Positions 12,190-23,200 of a DNA stretch of 64,000 bases are shown here, piece after piece. The DNA lies in assembly GCA_963978905.1 (NCBI GenBank), contig OZ022258.1:27036716-27100715 (forward strand). Reading direction: 5' to 3'. Origin of the DNA: Trichostrongylus colubriformis (lineage: Eukaryota; Nematoda; Chromadorea; Rhabditida; Trichostrongylidae). The first letter of the stretch is position 1, and each line of letters begins with the position of its first letter. The notes under the pieces were generated by a model. That model was not told the DNA's origin and made no database searches. It saw only the letters and a program-made list of their open reading frames with translations. The position numbers were made by a program, and so were the translations under genes.

Positions 12190-12600
12190 TGTGGGTCCAC
12201 ATCATGGTTCTGGTGAAAAAGAAGAATGGTTTTCTGCGTGTATGCCTGGATTTCCGTCTCAGTGACGTCTCGTCCCTGACCATAATCCCCTTCCACGAAT
12301 CGAGGACATCCTTCCCAAGATCTCTAACCATAAGTTATACGCTATCCTAGATCAACACATGCAACTCTTCCTATCGCTCGAGAGGAAGCGAAGTACTTAT
12401 GGACTCCTCACCGCGGTACTTATCAATTCGCAAACCTCCCATTTAGCCTCGAAAACGCCGGCGCTTAGGGTAACGGCGCGCATCCTCGCAGGCCTGGAAG
12501 CCAGTTGTTAGGCATATCTGGACGACTTAGCCGTTTTCAATGAAGGCCTCCCTAGCCACCTACAATCTCTTCGTTAAGTTTCCTATAGATTCCGCCTTCA
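12190..12600 (+). pseudogene. Ty3/gypsy-like reverse transcriptase fragment
   Basis: The stretch begins VLVKKKNGFLRVCLDFR, the conserved start of the gypsy/Ty3 reverse transcriptase (VxKKxGxxRxCxDYR). It continues, in shifted frames, with PIAREEAKYLWTPHRGTYQF and FANLPFSLENAGA, matching the TP-G-YEF and MPFGL-NAP motifs, and then a YLDD-like piece near 12.52 kb. It is truncated and frameshifted, so it is a pseudogene. Confidence 0.75.
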
Positions 12601-15343
12601 TAACATCAGAGCATCAAGGGAAAATTTGGCGGAAATAGCATGTCGATATTTGTGCGGATTATGTGCGTGCACCAACTGAACATGTGAATGATGTTCCAAA
12701 AAAGTCGGAGTTTTGCCAAAGGAGTAAGCCAAAAAGAATCATTGCAGTTTTCACCAAAGAGCTGGTGACTTAACAAAATCCGATATTTCATAGGTTGTTG
12801 AACTCGGCGCATCGAGACAAATCCAACGCTCTCAAGTTTTCTCATTATATTCACTTTGAACGAAGTTATGACTTTTGTGCGGACTAATCCGTCGCAAGGT
12901 GTAGATTTTTCAAAAAATGTGAGCGGTATTATGTAGAGGGGCAAGATCTCTACGCAATATCAAGCGAAAATTTATATTTACGGAGATTGGTAGTCTCTGC
13001 GAGAGAAGGCTACACTCCATGAAATGAATTTTAGTGAATATGTGAAGCTAGTTAAGCACGTTCTAGACCAAACACAACCTCAGCACTGCAGATGGGTGGT
13101 TCACAGAGGTGAGGAGGATGTTGACCATTTTGAGATTGAACAAGCATTAATATGACACGCTGTTCCATAGCCTGCCACAGAAGTAGCGCGTGGAGCCGGC
13201 TAGGTGATCATTATCAAAGTCGCAAGTTTGAAATGATTTGTTCGACCATCGACCATCAGCAGACTTCACAGACAGATATGCACTGGAAATCTATTCACAC
13301 GATGTAGGCAATAGAAATTTATTGAATTCTATTCTTAAAAGTAGTAACATACACCTGTGCGACATATATATGTGAATAATTAAATGTATTAGCTACGTGA
13401 CCCGCTCACGATGAAAAGAAGTATTTGAGTATTTTCGTGAAATACAGCGGCAACAGTCGCAGCAGTAAAACAACAACGAACGAATATCAACGTAAGCGCT
13501 GGTCACGCCACACTGACATTTGTACAGTTATAATTTCAGTATAATAATTAAAATTCTCTTTCATAAAGATATCCGCAGTTACATAGCTAAATGCAATTAA
13601 CAACAACAGTTATGGGCGTTAAACGTCTGTAGAGATAAATGCGATCACCCGTAATAAATCACTGACAATTACCGTTTATACAAACACCTACCTAACCTTC
13701 CTAGCGTACAATAAGAGGATATTAATAACTACAATGAAAAAAACTACCGATATAGTAATCTAGACTAGTTGATGTTGCTCGGTGATCTGGAACACGTCAT
13801 CATCGCTTCGGCCGTTTCGCTTCTTCGGTGTTGAGAAAGACACGTCTAGAATGAAGTTCCTTGATCAATGTTCTATAATGTTTTCTACATTGTAAAGGTA
13901 AAGCTTTAGATTAATAAGCCACAATTACTTCAATGGTTAGCCGTCGAGATATCGTCTTAAATGGCTATCACATGGATCATTTGGGAATGCAAATAAGGAG
14001 AACTGCACTGGAGCTGCTATGGTATAATAGGCGCTCTAGTGCATCAGAGGATTGATGAAAGCAAGCCACCCAATCCTTTTGCGAAAATGTCCGCGAAGAG
14101 AAAAACACTATGTAAGAGAGCCGAGGAGGAGCGATAGGAATCAAACAGTCACTTTAATTATAGAGCACACCGTTAAGCTTATTCTCAGCAGAGGTGCTGC
14201 ATGGCGCTGAGGCTATGATTAATATAGTTGAGATACTCGCCTCAAACTAGAAGGAAACTTTCACTAAAAACCTCCATTAGGAATCGCCGAGGGGATCAAG
14301 GTAATCTATGACCATTGCCTAGCATGAAGCATGTCCAGCACATGCACGTCTGCATTTCTCCAAGTCGAACCACAACAGAGCAGCTTCCTGTGGACTATCC
14401 CTCTGTTGGTGCAGTATACCACCTCAGACAATTTTGTGCAAGTCCATTATATTCCAGCCCTAAAGGCCCTACTTCGTCGTATCGATGGGTTGTGAAGCAC
14501 TAAGAATTTCGGTTGCAAAACATGAAAACATTCAGTATTACCATATAAAATTTACTGCTACGGGGAACACAGGTGAGAAGAACGAGACTACTTTTTGAGG
14601 ACCCTCTGCATTTTCGATCTTCAAATGTTGCTGAATAGGCTTGAAGTGAGTGATACACACGGTGCGTCTGAAGAAATATGTGCAATATATTTTGTATATT
14701 AATGTATTTTCTTCTTTCCTACGTTTTGAGCTTCTGTGCGATTCATTCCTGAACAATGAAAGTGTCAGCATTACATCGCAATCACCAACCAGAGAACGCA
14801 AACTCATTACCGAGGCTGCATGTCCGCAGACAAGCGATTGAAAGAAGCAAGCTCAATGACACCGAAAAGGAGCAATTTTGGCTCACGGTGAACGCAGTTT
14901 GTTGGGGTCGATGCAGCTGCACATACTACGCTTGACATAGTGTCAAGCGTGATTTGCTATGACGTAACTTTTAATCCACTCTAAGTGTTTAGTTCAATCC
15001 GAACATTCTAAACATGTTTGTTTTTTGTTTTTGTTTTTTTTTGTTCTCACTCTCTCGCTTATTTTCCCTTGCTTCACTTATTTGTTGTTTCACTGGTTTC
15101 GCATCATCATAAACGAGTAATACACCTACTTTACAACAAAAGACAATTACGCTAGCGTGGCCCCGTTTCCTAATGTAAGCAGCTCGGAAAGGTGATGTGG
15201 GCAGTTCGTAGTGATGCGCGGGAGGTCGCGATTGAAGACGGCAACGTCGCGCTTTTCCATGCAAATTTCGCTAAACTCTTCTGACCTCGAAATTCGTTCT
15301 GAGACGAGCATTCCTTCCCCTTTTCCTTTCTCTCGCTACCCTT
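12601..15343. other. Spacer left of unc-80, nothing recognised
   Basis: No coding exon or known element could be supported here. It should include the unc-80 3' untranslated region at its right end. A perfect 10-bp inverted repeat with a 3-base loop (ACGCTTGACA TAG TGTCAAGCGT) sits at 14928-14950, and a T-rich tract lies at 15015-15045. Confidence 0.5.
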
Positions 15344-18300
15344 TCATTGGTGCCTTTCAGCTGAGTAAAAGGTCAGAAACGTCGTAAGCGGTCGGGTCAT
15401 AAGGCGATTGTGATGTACTGCGCCCAAAGCAAAACACCGGACACGGCTATCGCTGTAGGAGCCAACCACATATGTACGACCCCCTAGCCGACACGCATCG
15501 GGTCGCACGTCAACGTCGACAATGAAAATGCGAAATCCTGTCCTGAGGACACAGGCACAGGTGAAAGCCCACGAAATCCAATGTGATTTGTTGAAATGAC
15601 TTTCAATTTGTTCGGTACTTACGGCACTTACGGTACGGAGGGCAAAACAGCCAGCCAAAAGCTGAAATTCACAACCCGCAACCCGCACGTCTCCCCACCG
15701 ATGACTACCGAGAGCCCGCGTGCCTCCTAGCCTCGCACAGGATGTACTCGAGGGTATGAGTTCAAACAATGAAATCCCATTTTTTCTACGTTTTCCTTGA
15801 AGAAGAAGACATGTAATTACCCACATCGCTGCCGATTGGCGTCGAGTGTTTCGTGTAGAGGAAGTATGAACGCCTCCGTAAGGCGACGCGCAGGCGTACG
15901 GTTCGGCTGAAAAAAATTTCAAAATCACTTATGCACTAAAATTACAACTGATGGAACTGGAAGACTCTTACTATGTTTGAATCGTCTCTTCTCTGTAAGT
16001 CCGCCAGCTCAAGATTGTGGTCACCATCGCTCTCGCTTTCTGTGGAAATGTGACGAGACTTTCGTCGGATGCTACGCCACATTCCGAATCCACTTGCGGA
16101 TCGAGTTCTAGGTGATGCCGCTGCCTGAAAATGGTTACGCGTTTTAGATTACGCTACTACGGGTAAGGTTCACAAGTATATGTTTAGAGGTACACCAGAC
16201 TGTTTAGGGACAGTCTTGAGTAGATCACCGCGTTCAACAACGGATGAAAAGGTTTTCAATGGTTATATAGAAGAGAAGGTAGCAAAAAAGCGCTTACGTC
16301 ATTTGGATTTGGGTTCCCCTGTTCCGTATCGACTAATTCACGAATGCCTTTGGCAAAAAACCAGACAAAAGAGGGTTAAATAGTTCAGAAAGGGATAGTG
16401 AAAAGCAGTGCCGCTGATGACGTGGTTGCCGCCGCTTCTACTGACCACAAGCATCGGAAGTGTGATTAGAAAATTGGTCCTGGTTCGAGCACTCTCAAAC
16501 CCGCATTGGCTACGTGTCGTGTGGCAGTAAAAGTGCACACTGGATGGTGAAATAAAATATTTATCTGCCCCTGAAGAGGAACGGACAACTCTGGATCGCG
16601 AAATGTGCCTTTATGTTATAGTGTTCTGTTGAATTCCCGTCTTTTATAATTGCTCTTCAGGCTCGCGACCAATGAAACCTGTGATTGTCGGAATGACCAC
16701 CGAAAGCCTGCGAAGACGACACATTCGGCGGAAAGTCATGTATCAATGCAATCCTTTTGCCACGCTGAAAGCGTCTTGACCAAACGCTGATATTATTGGC
16801 GTCAGGGGTTCAAATACTAGAGAAATAAAACAAAAGTTGGTGACCTTATTGAGTGGCACACTAGGGCTCTTAGTCACTCTGCTGCTCGATGGTAGGGTTG
16901 CCTCAGTGGTTTCATCTTCGATGTCTTCAAAAATCGTTCCTTCGACGGTTTCCTGTGAACGGTTTCATATAGCAGATGGAAACCTTGGCAATTTCATGAT
17001 CAGCTTACTTTGATTGGAGCATGCTTTCGGGTGCTTGCTCTGCGATCTTTCCGTGCCGGAACGGAGGCGGCGGAAGAATCCGAATGTGGATCGGCCGTCG
17101 TTGGTGTGTACGACCTCGGCAGGTCGAGCGGTCGACATGCCAGCTCCTCTTTTAGTTGCGTCAGTTCAAGTTGACAGCTGAAACCAAATGGTGAGGCATG
17201 CAGGCATCAAAAAAATTAAGTTAAAATGACTACGCGCCGAAATGATCTTACTGCGAATCACTAGTCAGTCTTTTGAGACGAATGAATAAATGCAAAAATG
17301 ACTTCGTCAATTTTTTGATCAGGAAAGTAACAGAAGAGGAGTGATATTTGGATCTTTACTTGTGCAACATTGCCCCTATTGACATAGTGTAGTAGTTCCT
17401 AGTCTCCATCTTCTCCACAATCTCCGCCTGCCAAATCGCATCTTGTTCACACGATGGTTTCTGCTTGACCTGAAGTTTTTGAAAATCTTGAACAGCATCA
17501 TTAAATAGTTGAAAGAAGTGTTCTGAGTCCAAAATGGTGGGACGATTGCGTATCACGGATAATCTGGACAAATTCTGGACCTAATGCGGAGAGGTGTGTA
17601 GTGGTTCTGAATTAACATCTACGCTTGAAATATTCTAGTGAAAAGTCCTCGACACGAGCGCGTAGGGGATCCGCTTCATGCTTGGAAATTTCCAGACAAG
17701 AAATTCTGAGCAAAATAATGTATCCATTCTCTCGAGAATGTAATTGACGCACCCTGTTGTGAATCACCGGTAGAATGAGAAGAGCGATAGGCAATTCGGC
17801 GTGAAGCACAAAGTCGATGAACTGGCACGCACTTTGACCACCTTGCTTCTTTGAAATTAAGTCTGGAAATAATATAAAATTATTGGAGGACAACAGCTGC
17901 ATTTTGAAAAGTTTTCGGGAGCAGCGCTCCTGATGTTGTTTCCACATATGAATTTACTGAGAGATGATGTCAAATGAAATGCGTGTAGGGCTCTTCTCAC
18001 AATTGAGACAAATTGTGTACTGAGGAATTTTCACGTGTTATAACCCTCCTTCTTAGGGTCTGTGAGAGAGGCCCATCTCAGATAACCAGAATGAGACCGT
18101 CCCCAAAGATTCTTTGACCCAGGATGTGGAGCAGTCCTCTTTGAGTTATTGGGGGACCATACTGCAAGGGCGTCCATACGGGAGCGGAAGTGAAAAGCTT
18201 TGGTAGTTATAGCCAACAATCGATTGCACTCTTCTTCCACGCTGCACAAAAGCCCACAGTCCTATAGCAATCACGCATATGCATAGTTAGATTTTGTTCA

Positions 18301-20207
18301 CTCGCTGATGAGTGCCACCAAAAAGTCCTTTTCTCTCTGGTAGAAATCAATCACATCAGAAATCGACCAAGTAAAAACAAGAAACCTTTGACAAGGCGAG
18401 CGACCCGTGGCCACATTGGCGTCAGCAGCTTTCCGAAGCAAAGCATCATAACTTTCAGAGCTGAAAATAGTTGAGCCTTTTGCGAAGATGACCATTGGTA
18501 CTATCTGAGCACAGATGTCACATCCTCCTCACATCCGTCGCCAGAAGGAACAAATTTCGTGAGCACTTGAAATCGATAAAATCTGAACAAGAGGATTACC
18601 TAGGTATATGCACTGCGAAACACTGTCCCGAACGATTCGTAAAGTGGAAACAGTTGCTGAGTGGCCACGATCAGTGACGGATACGGAGCCTTGTCGTCCA
18701 GACACGTCTGCAATAAAGTATGGTCGTCTTACTATTTACCAGCTGAGCTTCACTTTTTTGAACTCCTAACTATTCCTGCCTGGTTCTGTGGTACAAGTAT
18801 TCTGCTGCTCATCCTGTTTCAGGATAGCCTCAGCCTGTGCTTATCTACCTCCCAAAGATGATGCAACGAAGCAGCTGATTTACAAGGTAAATAATTCATA
18901 TTGGAGCTTTGTCACACTGGAGGTTAATTAATAGTTCGAGTCGCCCATATATGGAAATAGTCCCATACGAGACAGTAGAATACAGACCAGAAATTATTGT
19001 CAGCTCAAAAATAAATTGTACAGGGTAGCTGAAAAGTATTGTACATAGTGTTTTTAAGGGTAAATTCCAAGATAGGGATAAGAAAACAAGCAAATTCAGT
19101 TGAAGGATAGAGGGCAACTGTGCGATCACTGTATCACCAAGATGTTTGTAATTCAACCCTTGTGCTTTCATGGAGGATTTCACAGGTGTGAGTGAAAACG
19201 GAAGCTAAAGTGCGTCGCATAGTAAATGAACTCAGAGGTGCATCAAAAGGCTTTTTGACGGACAAACTGTTGCTATGGGGCACTGAGCACTTTGCTCAGC
19301 TTTGTTTTTGCTTTAACAAGGCTGACTCCTCATAACTCCAAAACGACCAAAGCTGTGCTGCATGCGACTTTTCTGGATACTGGAACAATGAATTGGGCCT
19401 TCCTCCAGACCAGACCTCAACCAGGAAGGCTACTCTGAATGGGACCCTTGGAGAGCAAGCCCACAGGACAGTCCTACCGCTCTGTCGATGATCTGAAGGT
19501 GGCGCATCCAAAAATGTGAAGCTATGTGCTTTACGTACTCCGTGTCAAACCCCTGCACTAAAGCAAAGGTCGAACGGCCACCTTAACTGATATAGTGATC
19601 ACACAGGTTTCTCCCATTTCTCAGTAGAATTTATTTGTTTATGTCTGTTTATTTGTGATCCGAATCTTGGATTTTACATTTAGAATGGTCCTATATTTTT
19701 GGCCACCCTATAGTTTTGATCGCAGAATCTTTTCCGTGTGTTATAGACGGAAGGTATTATTGAAAAAGGGGTTTGAGAGTACTAATAAACGCTCGGAAGC
19801 GGAAGAATAAGCTCTGATTCCAATTCAAAGTAAGAAATAGTTTTCGAAATTACTTCACTTATTTCGACAGAACGCACCATGCTGAGCACTTCGGATGAAT
19901 GACGTCGCCAGTGCTGTGGTGTTCGCAAGTGGTGCTGTACTGTGCTTCCCAGCCGGAGGCGAAATAGCGTGCTGCATCAATGACAAACAAAAATTCAGAT
20001 CTTTCGCTTGAATGATTGATGCCTCTGCAAAGTTGACCGTAAAAAATCAGCACTCTTCGAAAAGAGGACCTAAGGAAGCATACCTTTAGGGTTAGTCGAT
20101 GTGCGCAGAAAAAGCGGTATAAGTAAATGGCAGAGCACCGCCTCGATACGATCCGATGCCGCTCCCAGACCTTCTACACCAGAAACCATTTCCAATGAGA
20201 ATGACGC
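15344..20207 (-). CDS. unc-80: unc-80 exon block 6 (C-terminal exons)
   Basis: Exons: 20207-20084, 20024-19878, 18707-18600, 18460-18386, 17862-17623, about 17580-17360, 17177-17009, 16952-16845, 16764-16679, possibly 16347-16298, 16124-15972, 15906-15821, 15661-15632 and 15542-15344 (stop). Segments: RIEAVLCHLLIPLFLRTST; DLNFCLSLMQHAISPPAGKH; CIYL joined to ALKVMMLCFGKLLTPMWPRV; SACQFIDFVLHAELPIALLI; HEADPLRARVEDFSLEYF; then a divergent low-complexity tail (TESESDGDHNLELADLQRRD). For exon 20024-19878 the GTGCGT donor was chosen because it alone keeps phase. The junction near 17.6 kb and the one near 16.3 kb do not agree in phase. The last two exons agree in phase but have no homologue I can recall, so the true stop is uncertain. 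Confidence 0.82.
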
Positions 20208-23200
20208 CTGAATTATTGTTAGTCTTTACTGGACTAATATCGGCAGAAATTGAAATCGAAAGGCGCTTAATGGAGTTCTGAAAGTGCAAGTCATCCTCTC
20301 CCATGATTTTGAGCGATTAATCAGGTATTAGTTTGGAACCTGATATTATAAACAATCCCATGGATGCGTGCTGTATATGAGACACTGAATCAACATTGTC
20401 GATGAGTAAAAATTGTGAGTAACAGGCATTTACAAAAGTAGTGTCTTTTCCATACATTGCTCCACCCTAACAAGTACGATTTACAGTCCATTTCCCAACC
20501 CCTGGCAGGGCGAGGCCTACGGACTTGGATGAACGTGTATCGATCTCTCTCACCCCGCCACCCCCTCGCACTCTCGCCACTCACCGAAGTCCGTAGGCCA
20601 CGCCCTGCCAGGCGCCGGGAAATGGACTGTAGTGGGTGTGAGTGTGTGCTTCTCAGTGCTTCTTCTCAATCAGTGCACACCCCGGTGTCAAGGAAAACGA
20701 CCGCTTCAGTACGACAGCCTTCAGTGGGGTCCCAAATACGATCCCTTCCAACATCTAACCACTCTAGTATCAGTACCATTGTCAATTGCATTGTATTACC
20801 ATGTGTTTTATTGCTGCAATTTTTGTGTTGATCACTCAGATTGATTCAACCATACTCTCTTGAATAACTGGGTGAGCTAACGGCACGGTCCGTCTGTGAT
20901 CTAGCGTGGAACCATTGCTGACCTCTGCAATTACGACTCTTTCCCCTCATCCCTCCCGTCAAATACGACCTCCTGTCGAGGGAACTTCGAATCTTGTACC
21001 CTGTTCTCAATGCGGCTCGTTAATTACGCTGAGGCTTGCAATAATTGCCCTGCAGCCTACGTAGGAAAAGCGCGAAAAGCGGATCGCCGCTTCCTTGCGT
21101 AACACAACGCAGTTCGAGCGTTTTCTTGTAACTCCGTAGGTGGGTTCACTGATTGATTGTCGCCTCTGGAAGTTTAGTTCAGTTTGGGAACCAAAAGAAG
21201 TATGGCTGGGTCGGGTGTTTGGGAGGAAAGCATCTTCCTGACTTTTTGCTCAAATCTCTAAACTTTCGGGCGGATCAGGAATCATCAGCCCTGCGCAAAG
21301 GTAACAATGAGTATGTAGCATCACCCACCTGCCCTAAGGCTTGCATCAGAATGATTGTCATTCTTAAGACAGCGCTACAGAAGAGTGGAGGTGGTGGTGA
21401 CGAGTGTAGCACCGTGGTCGGATGAGTGGCTGGAGCACCTTCTTCGTGAGGTGTATCGCCAGCAATAATGCGCAAGCAGAGCTGAGTAGTCGACTAAAAT
21501 AAAAAAGGAAAATAATTAAGATGCAATCAGCAAGTAAGAGAGTGATACCACGCAATGTACCTTCAACGGATTCAGGTGAGCCATGTAGGGAAAGACAGAC
21601 AACGTGTCACATATCCCTTTTATCCAGCTGGCCAATGCTGTCCAGTTCACTCGGCGTCGAATGCTTTGTTTCTTTGCTATCTTCGCTATGGTCTTGTCAA
21701 GACGCTTCAAGATGATTCCCAACGCCGACCTATTTGATTCTATCGACCAATCCGTAACCGGCATGATTGTTGTGAAGTACCTAAACACGAAGAGTTTATA
21801 AAAACAAAAAAAAATCCCAGTGAATAGGTCTTTTGAGAGGTACCTCATTGGTACGCAGGTACGCACCATCTCATAAATACTGCGTATTTTTGCAGTTTCT
21901 TTATTTTTCAATGTTTTGCTACTTACACTACTTTCAATATTTTGGGTAAAATATTTATTTTGAAGTCCACAGATAATAAGTGGAAAAAAGGGAAATGAAA
22001 GCATATTCAGTGAATTATAAATAGCACCAAATACTTACTTCTGCAGCCCGAGACATGACATTGTTGTCAAATCGTAAGAGGCGATCTTCAGCAGTGCTAA
22101 GGCGATTTCGCTGAGTTTCACATGGCACTTGTGGTCCATCACTTCGGGAATCTTAGTGTGCTCACTAGTTGAGCTCAGCTTCGCCAGTTCCTTCAGTCTA
22201 AACTCTGGTTATGAAGGAAAATGAGAAGTAGCCACCAGATGACGCGAAACTCGGAACAGTTAGATCCTTCTCCCTGTGAGCACTTTCAAAAGACTTGAAT
22301 TCCGACTGGAGTCATTCATCACCCTTGGAGGTATGTGACATCCTAACCCCGAGAAATGGGGCAACACATCCTCTTCTCACAGAACTCGACCCTCTTCCTC
22401 TACCATGGATGACCGCAGTTTGTAATACTTTAAGCTGGGATTTCCCAGCGTGTATCCCAAGGGAAGCAGCTTGTCATTCCTTCCAAGATTCCCATTACGC
22501 TTGGGATAGTACAAAACTGTCTGAAAATGATATAATGGGCGGGATTTTTTGCTAGAACAAAGACCGATAATCGACTGACTGTTCACTGCCCTCTTAATCA
22601 ACTGTAATACCAACTTCGGGCCTGCTGCTTGAGGCAAATTGTTGAATCTTTAATTTCAGCTTTTTTACTATGCTATATGCACGTGATTTCGCTCCAGCGC
22701 CACTTCCCAAATCCGAGTTCGAACGTCATGAGGTTCGACCAGCAACTGGCTATGGAATTTTACCCTCACCTGGGAGTGGCCATTTCAATGAACTGGGCAG
22801 CCAAACACAGTAATGTATCACGCGAACGTCGATAGCTCTCCTTATGCGATTCTTCGACATCTGCTGCTTCCCAGCCGATGGCCACCGACTTCTTCTCCTT
22901 TCTAAAAGCCTATCACTGTTTTTCTGACGACTACATATCACTTACGTAGTAAGAGGCAAATATTGAAAGTGGAGACGTACGGATGATACGGACGACTATT
23001 CTCATCTTCGTTAGTGGTTGGTGGATCAAAAAACTGCGGTGAATCAGCGGCGAACGACTTGCCCCGCTCGGACACTGTGTTTACCAGGTCGAATGCACGT
23101 TGCGGTCCTCTAAAAAGGCAGTGGTCCCTGGAGCTATTTCAATCTACTATTAAAGTTGATATAAACAGATAGGTAATAAAATACCTAGCAAGAATATCAC

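Noticed and set aside
15344..15928. Single 194-codon minus-strand ORF as an independent gene
   Set aside because: It overlaps better-supported unc-80 terminal exons that use other frames joined by clear splice sites.
20389..20831. Plus- and minus-strand ORFs over the family A foldback
   Set aside because: Both strands are open because of the inverted repeat; the same word PRPAR appears on each strand.
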